Assembly: GCA_025200525.1 (NCBI GenBank)
Contig: CM045767.1
Coordinates: forward strand, 11,143,273-11,207,272
Source: Camellia lanceoleosa
Taxonomy: Eukaryota; Streptophyta; Magnoliopsida; Ericales; Theaceae
DNA: 64,000 bases
Direction of reading: 5' to 3'
Shown: positions 23,301-32,754 of the stretch, one piece after another
Layout of the letters: each line of letters opens with the position of its first letter
Numbering within the stretch: position 1 is the stretch's first letter
Position numbers and translations under genes: made by a program
Notes under the pieces: model-generated
Seen by the model: only the letters and a program-made list of their open reading frames with translations
Told to the model about the DNA's origin: nothing
Databases searched by the model: none

Positions 23301-24437
23301 TAAAAAATATTGATTTGTCTCTTTGTAGTTTTACATAATGTCACTTAAAATTTTTAATTACTTTTTATTGTGATGTCAATAATATATTTTAATTAACAGT
23401 TCTAATAATTTTATTATTATATAAGAGAATAGTTATAAATTTTATTTTTTGTTAAATGACAAATTCTCAAAATAGAATATTTATAATTTTCAAAATCAAA
23501 TTAGATAATTTATATTTTAAGTAAATCTAAAAAAATATATTCATAATTTATCCAAAATTATAAGATGGTTGTTTGTTTGGTCTCCTTCTTTTCACATATA
23601 CAGCAATGCTAACGATTTAGAAAATTTATTCAAAAACATATCTTGAAAAGAAAATATTATACATTTGAAATTCATTTTATGTATGAATCTTGCTGTATAA
23701 TCATTTTTTGCGATAAATTTCTTTACCGTTTTTCTAGATTTTTATGGTTGGTTTGGTCCACTTCTTTTCACTAAAAAAAATATTATGCACTTGAGATTTA
23801 TTTTAAGTATGCATCCTTATTGTACAAACTCTAAATTCGGGGCACGTCATTTTTTGCAATAAATTTCTTAACTTTTTATATTTTAATTAACATATTAATT
23901 TAATTTTTATTACATTAATTTTACTTTATTTTTTCAAAAAATTAAATTCATCCTAAAAAATAGTGTGGGATATATATTTCATTAGTTTGGATTAAAAGAC
24001 CTAACGGTAACATTTTAATTTAAAATTACATAAGAAACTTTCTAATTATATTCAAACTATAAAAATAAGATACTCGACCTCAAACTATAAAAGAATAAAA
24101 TGAAATTTTGCTTTTAAATTATTCATAATATATTATACAATGAAATTTTTTCGGTATGCAATGCATATTTATGTAAATTAAATATAAATTATTATAAATT
24201 TATAAAAAATTATGTGATTATGTGAATTTATATTTAATTTACATATTTTTATAATATTATTTATGTAAAGTAATAAAAATTTATATTATTTTATATAGAA
24301 TTATATACGGTGGATATGGGAGCCTTTAACATTATAATTTCAAGTAGCGTGGAAGAATATTATCCATAAGGTCGTTGTATGTCATTGTCATCACCCATCA
24401 TCATTATTGTCAAGGTTGAATTTTTTTTATTCTTTTT

Positions 24438-24468
<31 letters not shown>

Positions 24469-27400
24469 GGGGGTTGGGTGGGTTTCAAACTTCAAACCAA
24501 GGTTATCCATATTAAAAATTAAAAACTTTTGGTCCTTTCAAATAATTATCCAATCAATTACATCATTTATCCACAGCCAAGATCCAACAAGAAGGTTAAT
24601 GTCCAAAAGTCTCAGCAAAGCTGGACTTTAAGACAGTGTTTGGTTAGAAAATTTTTAAAAAAATTTAAAAAGAGAAAAGAAAAAAGTAATTAAAATTTAA
24701 ATAAAATATATTTATATTGTATCTAATTTTATACATTTTTTATATTTCATAAATAACAAATATAATTATTAAATAAAATATCTTATTTTTAATGCACAAA
24801 TTATAAAGGGCAAATTACACAAATAGTCCCTATAGTTTGAGACTTGTGTCACTTTGGTCCTTCAGTTTTCAATTGTGACACATTTGACCCTAAATTTTGA
24901 ATCTTGTTTCAAATAAGGACAATTGAATATATAATTGGATTTTCCAAGGGTAAAATTGTCAATTTAATAAAATATAAACTAATTTGACAAAAATAAATGT
25001 CAAACAAATATTTTTGAATTTAAAAAAATCATTTCTTCCTACTAAAAATAAAATTATGTAAAATTGATAAATCTTTTAGACATTTATTTTCTTTTTACCA
25101 AATTAATTTTTATTATGTATTTGGATGATGATCATGTAAAATTAATTTTAAAAAATTAATCATGTAATTTTTATTAATTTTACATAATTTTATCATTGGT
25201 GGATAAAAATAATTTTAAAAAATTAAAAATATTTTTTGACATTTATTTTTGTCAAATTAGTTTATATTTTATCAAATTGACGATTTTATCCTTGAAAAAT
25301 CTAATGATATTTTCAATTGTCCTTATTTTGAACAAAATTTAAAATTCAAGGTCAAATATGTTACAATTAAAAAATCAAGGAGCAAAGTGACACAAATCCC
25401 AAACTATAGGGACTATTAGTGTAATTAATCCAATTATAAAAGTATAACATCATTTTCTTGGCAGTTTGGCAGTTTATTGTTTAAAGTTTTTTTTTTTTGG
25501 AACTATTTTTCAATAATTCTTTATTATTTTGAGCCCAAAATTTTTTATTCTCCATTTTTTATAACAAAAATAAAGGTACAACTTTTATATTTCATAAATA
25601 GTAAATATAATTGCTAAATAAAATACTTATTTTTAATGCATAAATTATAAAAGTATAATATCATTTTCTTAAAAAAATTAATCGATCGAGTGATTTCTCA
25701 TCTATTATCCGTTTAAATTTATACACATTGAGAAAAATCTATACACATTCAGCTGCTCAGACAATTAAAATTGTCCATTTTATATGACGGATTGATTCAA
25801 GCAATTTCGTTTTTACAAATTATATAGATATTTGCCCAACCCTAAATTCTACATTTATCATGGTGGGACTGACATACAGCTTTTCAATTTGATATTTTAT
25901 ACTAAAAAAATGAAGTAATAATATATTACCAAAATATAACACTTTAGTCTTCATTTGGAAAGAGCTAAAATAATTTTATTTTTTGATTTTTTTAATTATT
26001 TTAGCTTGATTTTTTTTAGTCTCACTTAGATTTTGTTTTTGACTTTTTTGATTTTTATAAGAGAAAAAGTGTAAAGATTATGATTTAGATGTAACATTTT
26101 GTCTTATTGACTTATGTAATTCATTTTATATTTTATGCTTTTTTAACCAGAAAACCAAAACCAAACATAGCTTTAAATCATTATCTATTGTTAAAAACTT
26201 AAAATCTAGCAATAACTACTACCTGTTTGGTTTTCGTTTTCAGTTTATATTTATAAAATTTTAAAAATTGTCATAAAAATTTGTTTAATAATTTTTTTAT
26301 TTATAAATGGTTGTCTCAGTTTGTAAATTTCAAGAAAAAATGAAAATTCAAAAAATGAGTTTATGTTGATTTTTAAACAAAAAAAAAATTGACTAACAAA
26401 AAAATTTTTTCAATCAATTTTTTTAAATAATTGTGTTTTCAATTAATTTTTTTTTTCAATTATAATAATGTGTATAATCTAATTGTCATAAATAATAAAA
26501 AATAAATATAAATATTTGAGGTCTGAACAAATATATTTTTTAATTTATGTTTTTAAATTTTTTGAAACATTTTATTCAAACCAAATATGTTTATGATTTA
26601 TGTTTTTCAAAAACAAAAAATCAATGTATAAAATTTTTATAAATATAAACCAAAATCGTTACTACCCAACACTACACTAGTGATTCAACTGTGGGAGACG
26701 GCTTTTGGCATGGTTTGGGAAGTGGTTTATTGGGTTTTTTTTGGCTCAATGAGCCACAAAAGATAAAATAGTAATTTTGAGCTATAAAAGATAAAAAATT
26801 ACATCTAACTCATAATTATTATACTCTTTTTTCATAAAAAAATTAAAAAAGTCAAAAAAATCAAAAAGTCCTTTCTAAATTAAGCTTTTGAGCCCAGACT
26901 CATATAGCTAAAAGAGCCAAAAAGTCAAATAGCTAACCCACTACCCAAACGAAGGCAAATCACTCTCTCTCAGCCATAAATAGTGGGTGTCAATGTCATG
27001 ATCAAACAAGCAATAACCCAATCAAAACAAAAAATCTTCTTTCATGCTCTCTTTCTCTTTTGATTGCCTTCCCAAGTATACCACCATGTGAATATATACA
27101 ATTTTCCCAGAAAAGAAAAGAAAAGAAAATTACCTGGAAAGCACTGATAAGGCTGTGATCAATGATAGAAGGGTTGTTGACTTGAAAACCAGCAATCGAT
27201 TCAATCAAACCAAGGTTCCTAAAAGACTGTCTAACAGTTGTGTTAGCCAATGAATCATTCGTTGCCAAGAAAAGAGGCCAAGTGAGCCTAACACAGTTGA
27301 ATCCCATTGACACAATCTTCTTTGAGATTGAATCAATTGGTTGTTTGCTAAGTCCCTCTGCCACCACAGCATCGAGATGAGAAGCCCAATTCACACATGA

Positions 27401-27559
27401 GAGTTTCACGCGCCGCCCTGTTTCGTCCACGATCCACCGCGAATCGGTGGAGAGTGGAAGCGCCGCCGCGGGCTGTGGTGGTGCTATGGTGGTGCTGAGG
27501 AAGATGACTGTAAGAGAGAAAATGGGTAGGAGAGAGAAGAAATGTGGGAACCTACCCAT
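17339..27559 (-). CDS. Secreted GH5 (cellulase-like) glycoside hydrolase, intact, four exons
   Basis: Exons: 27134-27559, 22963-23210, 18733-19253, 17339-17856 (426+248+521+518 = 1713 bases, 570 residues plus stop). All introns are GT-AG and phases fit. A hydrophobic signal peptide (residues about 1-33, FFSLLPIFSLTVIFLSTTIA) predicts secretion to the apoplast. The GH5 barrel starts with WIVDETGRRVKLSCVNWASH. The acid/base Glu is in MSLRNELRG (about residue 212), HWYGF is about 275-279, and the nucleophile Glu is in FMSEFG (about 319). After residue 400 a Cys-rich C-terminal domain (FHPLTGQC, GTYFCLQADG, CLDVDPSSN, SQWFKIV) looks like a beta-trefoil carbohydrate-binding fold. Known plant relatives have this two-part layout; the exact substrate (beta-glucan or mannan) is not decidable here. 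Introns 1 and 2 (3.9 and 3.7 kb) are filled with MITEs. The exon 4 reading frame is set by the split Gly codon; read otherwise it seems to have stops. Confidence 0.92.
17857..18732 (-). other. Intron 3 of GH5 gene B (empty site for the CACTA insertion)
   Basis: An 876-base intron without elements. Its stretch gattatgttcgtattttgtc near 18240-18260 corresponds to the bases on either side of the CACTA element in copy C (42168 and 47290), so it preserves the unoccupied site. Confidence 0.8.
19270..19481. repeat. MITE in intron 2
   Basis: cattcgtttggcataaag at the left and cattccaaacgaaccc at the right. The interior repeats actaaaatagtcat. About 210 bp. Same broad family as 15437-15682. Confidence 0.6.
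19794..20021. repeat. MITE of the 'aattaaccc' type in intron 2
   Basis: gagttaattacacccagact at the left and gtcttgatgtaattaaccc at the right are inverted. atttataa(t/a)tgtg-type phrases mirror inside. About 230 bp. Confidence 0.6.
20160..20856. mobile_element. Element bounded by ACGACGTCGT palindromes, in intron 2
   Basis: The left end contains accaaaacgacgtcgttttg (20173-20192). The right end contains accaaaatgacgtcgttttg (20822-20841) before ggtgtcgagcc; gctcgaaattgg at the left and gtcgagcc at the right extend the inverted match. The interior (about 630 bp) is purine-rich, then gatggcggtgat-rich, then gatgatgatgttg-rich, then pyrimidine-rich. Open frames across it (up to about 157 codons) are low-complexity Ser or Arg/Glu runs and not credible genes. 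The small relative at 27993-28133 shares the palindrome. Confidence 0.5.
20857..22045. other. Intron 2 spacer
   Basis: AT-rich intronic DNA without a gene. 21360-21740 forms a loose inverted repeat (gggtttgaacc / ggatttgaccct-type ends, with tgacaaaaatagttaga and ttttcattaagtaaaa mirrored), probably an old MITE. Confidence 0.4.
22046..22866. repeat. Long-arm MITE of the 'ggtccct/aattaccc' type in intron 2
   Basis: gggcgaattacactaacagt at the left and gctaatttaatttaccc at the right are inverted. cctatagtttggagct / agctccaaactatag, acaattgaaata / cttcaattgt and ttttgtcaaattag / ctaatttgacaaaaa occupy mirror positions for more than 250 bases. About 820 bp, about 80 bases short of exon 2. Same family as 24806-25431. 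Confidence 0.8.
24433..24473 (+). repeat. T15-G26 homopolymer junction
   Basis: A run of about 15 T (24433-24447) is followed directly by 26 consecutive G (24448-24473) and then ttgggtggg. It sits in intron 1 of GH5 gene B, so the pre-mRNA would carry the complement, poly(C)-poly(A). A G run this long can form quadruplexes and is error-prone in sequencing, so its true length is uncertain. Confidence 0.85.
24806..25431. repeat. Long-arm MITE of the 'ggtccct/aattaccc' type in intron 1
   Basis: aagggcaaattacacaaata at the left and ctattagtgtaattaatcc at the right. Arms of about 200 bases contain cctatagtttgaga / cccaaactatagg and gtcactttggtcct / agcaaagtgacac. About 625 bp. A sister copy is at 22046-22866 in the next intron. 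Confidence 0.75.
25949..26173. repeat. MITE-like block in intron 1
   Basis: Bounded by cttcatttggaaagagct and aaaccaaacatagct. The interior phrases (gattttttttagtctcac, gagaaaaagtgtaaa, gatgtaacattttgtctt) correspond to the MITE at 5925-6148. Confidence 0.5.
26222..26669. repeat. Harbinger-like MITE in intron 1 (relative of 54280-55501)
   Basis: ctgtttggttttcgttttcag at the left and ataaaccaaaatcgttac at the right form inverted ends. The arms contain tttatatttataaaatttta and tttataaatggttgtctcag. These arms match both ends of the 1.2-kb element in the solo LTR at 54280-55501, which has an extra minisatellite in its centre. About 450 bp. Confidence 0.65.
26700..26957. repeat. MITE in intron 1
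   Basis: ggcatggtttgggaagtgg at the left and cactacccaaacgaaggc at the right. gagccacaaaagataaaat and related phrases recur inside. It ends about 180 bases before exon 1. Confidence 0.55.
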
Positions 27560-27760
27560 GTTGAGTTCTTTTGATTTGGATATGTTGCTCTGTTCTAAGT
27601 CTTGTTTATATCAAGGGCTTGTTTAGTTCTTTCTTTATCTTTTTATTTAATTTTATTTTTTTATTATTTGTTTACTTTTGATATAAACAAAGTTAGATGA
27701 TTGATTCCTGGCTCAGCTAACCATATTTGGAGATGTTGATGTCATGATGAATTAATGTAA
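27560..27760 (-). promoter_or_regulatory. Upstream region of GH5 gene B
   Basis: Conserved with the upstream region of copy A (4857-5035) over about 140 bases. Within about 70 bases of the ATG lies gatatgttgctctg. Plus-strand ctttttatttaatttt near 27650 gives AT-rich minus-strand sequence where a TATA element could sit, but no single box is convincing. Confidence 0.4.
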
Positions 27761-27992
27761 TAATTATAAATAGTTAATTTTAAATTATAATGATTATTGT
27801 GACCTTATCTATGTTTTGAAATCAAGATAAATTTTTATAAGAAAGCACCATTATTAATATAATGTACACTCGATAATAAATCATTTAATAAAATAAATTA
27901 AAATATAAAATAGATTTCAAAAAAGCTAAAGAGAACATCCATACAAGAAGGATTCTAGTTTTCACACAAGGAAAAAAATAAAAAAAATGTTT

Positions 27993-28133
27993 GGGAGCCC
28001 TAATTTTTGTGGTTCAAATGGTTCAAAATTGTCAAAACGACGTCGTTTTAACAATTTTGATGTTGTTTTGGCCTCAAAACGACGTCGTTTTGACAAATTC
28101 GAGCCATTTGAGCCACAAAAATTAGAGTCCTCT
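27993..28133. repeat. 140-bp near-perfect hairpin element with two AAAACGACGTCGTTTT sites
   Basis: The two halves are inverted repeats over about 55 bases: ctaatttttgtggttcaaat at the left mirrors gagccacaaaaattagag at the right. Each arm ends in the 16-bp palindrome aaaacgacgtcgtttt (28034-28049, 28076-28091). No gene. Confidence 0.8.
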
Positions 28134-28549
28134 ATAAAATGAGAAAATCTCTACACACTGACATATTATTGCAACACAAAAAATAAAATAAAAAGTAAAG
28201 CAACCACCACTAAACAAATATTACCAAACTATCTTCATAATCCATTCATCATCACAATCAATAACTGTGATACTTTAATCGTCACATTTACATTTCAAAA
28301 TAAAATATTCTAGATTTGAGATAGTCTCCTATAATATAAAAATACGTTTAGTGGCATCGGATCTTGATGACAAGGTGATGATGGAGATGAAAGGAACAAT
28401 ATCATGGTAATGAAAAAAAACAGAAAAGACCAAAAGAAGAAACGAAAGGGGAAAAAAAGTTGGAAGCACCACCACTACCCCTAAAATGTAGAAAAAGAGT
28501 GAGTGAGGATGGCTAGGATTGGATTTTTTAAAATGGAGATGTTACGCTG

Positions 28550-28706
28550 TGTTTGGTTGGAAGATTTGAAGAGGAATTTGGAAAGAAAAATGGAAAAATT
28601 TAGTGAAATGTGAATAACATATACCTACATTTCACCTAGTTTCACACACCTTTTCCCTTTCTCTTTCCAAATCTCTCCCCAAATCCCTCAACCAAACATA
28701 ACATTA
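28550..28706. repeat. MITE
   Basis: gctgtgtttggttggaagat at the left and ccctcaaccaaacataac at the right. gaggaatttggaaagaaaaa mirrors tttctctttccaaatctctc. About 157 bp, similar in design to 1698-1839. Confidence 0.65.
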
Positions 28707-29477
28707 ATGTATTCGAATAGTGTCTTTATTATGTAATAGAAAATAATTAAACTTCTAAAATAAATTATGACATAATTTAAACCATTTGATGCTATTCACT
28801 TTTTGAGTTGGGATTTGTCATTAATCATGATAAGATTCAATAGGTTGATTTTTAAGAGTTTGCCTTGTAACCAAATAGAGATACGGATTGATGGGCACGT
28901 TGAACAAAAAGAATTATCAAAATGGCACAAATAGTGGACCACAGGCCCAGGGTAGATGGTTTAGTTTAATTAGAATCTCCAATTGTATTGATTTCAGAAC
29001 GCTATTTGAGCATGAGGTTGTGATAGGATAGGACTGTTCTGTAGAAAGTTCAATTTTTCCATACCCAAATAAAATACGATAAATAACATTATTGCTAAAA
29101 CCATACGACAAATCTAAAAAAAAAAAAAAAAAATCTCAAATTAAATAAAAGGGATAAGAATTACACAAAGATGGATGTCAAGAATCAAATGTATGAAATA
29201 TAAATCACACTATTAGGAATCACATTACTAGAAATAGGATTTCAGTAAAAATTTAAAAATTGTGGACATAATTAACCTTTTTTTTTTTTTTTTTTTTAAC
29301 ACTCTTAAATAGTCCATATTTTTTTTAAGAATGTGAAATTACCGTAAGAGAGGGTGGGAGTCAAATTCCTACTCAGTTTGAGATTGTAATTATTGGTGAA
29401 ATTCTATTCTATCTCATTTCAAATATTAGAATTATAAAAATTTAAATTACATTTTCATTTTTCTTCAAGATCGTTGC
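28707..29477. other. Intergenic DNA homologous to sequence beside copies B and C
   Basis: 28720-28830 (ataattaaacttctaaaata ... ctttttgagttggga) corresponds to 40390-40510. No gene. A poly(A) run is at 29117-29133 and a poly(T) run at 29279-29297. Confidence 0.5.
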
Positions 29478-29625
29478 TGTTATGATAGTAGAGAGAGAAA
29501 AATAATATGTATTATATATTCAATAAATCAATACAATAGAGAAAGCCTGTATATATAGGCTAAGAAACCTAGGTGTATAGGAATACAAGAATCCTAAGTA
29601 TAACAGAAATAGATGATTGCTAACA
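29478..29625 (-). repeat. Copia 3' LTR (left)
   Basis: Plus strand begins tgttatgatagtagagagag and ends tgattgctaaca; 148 bp. It matches the right LTR with about 10 differences and a few short gaps. Confidence 0.92.
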
Positions 29626-29637
29626 CCTCCCTTCAAG
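29626..29637 (-). promoter_or_regulatory. Copia polypurine tract
   Basis: On the minus strand, ttgaagggagg lies directly before the 3' LTR start (TGTTAGCAATC), the normal site of plus-strand DNA priming. Confidence 0.8.
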
Positions 29638-29638
29638 C

Positions 29639-30226
29639 TCAAAGTAGTAAGGCAGATAGTAACTTGAGCTTGGTGAGGAGATCAGAGAAGCATCTTGGAA
29701 GATGAGCTTTGGTGAAAAGATCGGCGGTCTGATCAGCGGAGGTAACAAAGAGAAGACGAACAGTGCCCTTAGTAACATGTTGGCGTATGAAGTGGCAATC
29801 TATCTCAATATGCTTGGTGCGATCATGGAAGACATCATTATGTGCAATTTGAACAGCACTCTGGTTGTCACAATATAGATTGGTGGCAGCCGAATGAGAA
29901 ACTCCCATATCAGAAAGAAGCCAACGAAGCCACACAAACTCCTGAGTAATGTCAGCAAGAGCACGATACTCAGCCCCGGTACTAGAACGTGCAACAAGAG
30001 TTTGCTTCTTACTACGCCAGGCAATAAGAAAGTTGCCTAAAAAGAAGCAAAACCCAGTAGTAGAACGACGGTCAGTAGGATCTCCGGCCCAATCTGCATC
30101 AGAAAAAGCATGGAGCTGTAGAGAAGACTTGGCGGAGTAGTGAAGACCATGAAAGAGAGTGCCTTTAAGATAGCGCAAAATGCGAATCAGAGCATTATAG
30201 TGTGGAGAACAAGGGGCAACCATGAA
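29639..30226 (-). pseudogene. Copia RNase H domain
   Basis: About 194 codons: HYNALIRILRYLKGT, DADWAGDPTDRRSTTGFC (first catalytic Asp), SSTGAEYRALAD (Glu), LYCDNQSAVQIA (Asp) and the terminal RTKHIEIDCHFIR. Separated from RT by a TAA at 30224-30226 where relatives have Gln. Otherwise open to its natural end beside the polypurine tract. Confidence 0.9.
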
Positions 30227-31384
30227 TTAACTGACAATGTGAACAACATAAGCAATATCTGGACGAGTAACTGTGAGATAGACAAGACTGCCAACTAGTT
30301 GACGATATTTGGTGGCATCAGACAATAGGAAACCTTCAAGAGGTGTAAGACGAGTCTGAGGATCAATAGGAGTAGTGGCAGTCTTGCAATCGGTAAGGCC
30401 AGCATGAGCCAAGAGATCAGAAGTATACTTGGCCTGGGTAAGAAAGTAACCAGATGAATCTTGAGAAATTTCCAAACCGAGAAAATAGCTAAGCAAACCC
30501 AAATCTTTCATCTCAAACTGGCAATGAAGAAACTGTTGGAGATTGGAAATACCCGCGGGGTCATCTCCAGTGATAATCATATCATCCACATAGAGGAGAT
30601 GAATAATAGTACCACGCTCCGTCTTACGTATAAACAAAGTAGAATCATGGGCACTAGAGGAAAAACCAAAGTCACGAATGGTAGAGCTGAACTTGGCAAA
30701 CCAGGAACGCGGAGCTTGTTTCAAACCATACAAAGCACGACGAAGTTGGCAAACTTTGTTTGATGGAACAAAAAAAACAGGAGGAGGTTACATATAAACT
30801 TCCTCAGTGAGATCACCATTGAGGAATGCATTCTTGACATTCATCTAATAAAGACTCCAATGGCGAGCAGCAGCCACTGCAAATAAGCTGCGAACAAAAG
30901 TAAGGCGAGCAATAGGAGCAAAGGTTTCTTCATAGTCAATGCCATATTCTTGAGAAAGCCCTTGGGCGACAAGGCGAGCTTTGTAACGCTCAATGGAACC
31001 GTCAAAATGAGTTTTGAGCTTGTAAACCCATTTGCAACTAACAGCACTCTTGCCAGAAGGAAGATCAACTACATCCCAGGTATGAGTTTTATCGAAAGCC
31101 TGCAGTTCATCAGTCATAGCTTGTTTCCAAAGAGGGTTAGAACAAGCCTCTTGATAGGAAGTAGGTTCATGAGAGGAAAAGACAGTGGAACCAACAATAT
31201 AATCACGGAGAAGAACAGAAAGTTGTCGTACCCATGTGGAATGACGCTCTGGTGGAGGAGGAACCTCAACAGGAGAAGGTGTAGGGCCATCAGCAGACAC
31301 ATGATCCTTAAGATGAACAATAGGTGCAGGCGGCTGTGGAATCATGGAGTCAGAATCTGCATCAAAGTTATCAGAAAACCACAT
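30227..31384 (-). pseudogene. Copia reverse transcriptase, three in-frame stops
   Basis: One continuous frame except for stops. Motifs: WKQAMTDELQAFDKTHTWD, SCKWVYKLKTHFDGSIERY, KARLVAQGLSQEYGIDYEET, LYGLKQAPRSWF and the catalytic YVDDM (30578-30592). TAG at 30845-30847 replaces the usual Gln before the VKNAFLNGDL motif, TAA is at 30788-30790, and TAA at 30224-30226 closes the frame. These point mutations make autonomous activity impossible. Confidence 0.93.
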
Positions 31385-32340
31385 GACGGGAAATACGAAG
31401 TCGCTTGGAGATAGGATCCCAACAACGATACCTTTTATGTTCTATATCATACCCCAGAAAACAGCAAAGGCGAGAGCGAGGTTCTAGTTTAGTGCGTTCA
31501 TGAGGCTAAAGTAGAACAAAACAAGTATAACCAAAAACTTTAAGAGTGGTGTAGTCAGGAGAAGAACCATACAAGCGCTCGTAAGGGGAAGTATTAGCTA
31601 TGACAGGTGTAGGAACACAATATATGGTGTGGATGGCAGTGAGGGCAGCTTCCCCCCAAAACTGTTCAGGACAAGAAGAGGAGATGAGAAGAGCCCGGAT
31701 AGTGTCGAGAATATGACGATGCTTCCTTTCAGTGCGTCCATTTTGTTGGGACGTGCCAGCACAAGAGCGATGGAAGAGTGTACCATTAGCCCGAAGAAAA
31801 GACAGAAATTCAGAATCCAAGTACTCTTGAGCATTATCAGAACGAAAGATTTTAATAGTACAACAAAACTGAGTACGGACCATGGCAGAGAAATCATAAT
31901 AAATCTGTTTAAGTTCAGATCGATTTTTGAGAAGAAAAAGCCAAGTATAACGAGAAAAATCATCAACAAAAATCACAAAATATCTTGACCCCCCTCCAAT
32001 GGTCGGTGTGGGGGATGGTCCCCAAATATCTGAATGCACAAGATCAAAAGGAGCAGTAGACATAGAAGTACTATTATTAAAAGATAAAGCAAGTTGTTTA
32101 GCAATTTGACAAGATAAACAATCGACATCGTCAAGACAGACACGACCTAACTGACCACTAGAAACTAAAGTTTTCAAACAACTAGAAAAGACATGTCCTA
32201 AGTGGCAATGCCAAAGCTGTAAAAAAGACAAGGCGGAAGTAGATGTAGCAGAGGAAGCAATTGGAGCAACAGTAGATGATTTGTGGGGAATGTGAAGATG
32301 GGTAAGCTCGAACAGACGTCCATGCTTACAGCCTATCCCA
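31385..32340 (-). pseudogene. Copia integrase with pre-integrase zinc finger
   Basis: The pre-integrase finger is seen as LWHCHLGHVFSS ... DCLSCQIAKQ (HX3-4H...CX2C). The core follows with DLVHSDIWGPSP (first Asp), FVDDFSRYTWLF, KIFRSDNAQEYLD (second Asp) and GTSQQNGRTERKHRHILD (Glu). About 240 open codons to 31506, then a stop before FSYTCFV-like C-terminal residues. The stretch 31385-31505 bridges to RT out of frame. Confidence 0.9.
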
Positions 32341-32399
32341 AGGATCTGTCTCGTCTAAGGGTCCTGCACCAAACAACCATTAACAGAAAAGGTAATGGT

Positions 32400-32746
32400 T
32401 AGACCAAGTTCACATAACTGACCAACAAAGATAAGGTTCAAGTGAAGAGCAAGAATGTGATAAGCATCCGAAAGAGACACAGTAGAAGTAGAAATGTGAC
32501 CAGTGTGATGAACAGGCATATAAGAACCATAAGCATGTGAATGATGGGGACAGAAAATGATGATAATATAGAAGAAAACATAGTGGAGTCAGAAGTCATA
32601 TGATTACAGCATCCGGAATCAAAATACCAGGGAGAATTACTTGTAGTCACTGAAAGAGCAGTAGAGGGAGGAGTACTGGTTTTGGAAAGCACCTGTTGGA
32701 TGAGGGACTTAACATCATCCATAGAGAATAAAGGAGTAACGGAAGC
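32400..32746 (-). pseudogene. Copia protease region, cut off from gag by the hAT element
   Basis: Contains SMDDVKSLIQQVLSKT, then SPWYFDSGCCNHMTSDS. The DSG active-site triad of the copia aspartic protease is present, with CC where relatives have A(T/S). Downstream the frame shifts. The reading frame is interrupted upstream at 32747 by the target duplication of the hAT element; gag resumes at 35297. Confidence 0.85.
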
Positions 32747-32754
32747 AGTGGAGT

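Noticed and set aside
29949..31988. Plus-strand open frames across the copia region
   Set aside because: They are antisense shadows of integrase, RT and RNase H, whose motifs are unmistakable on the minus strand.
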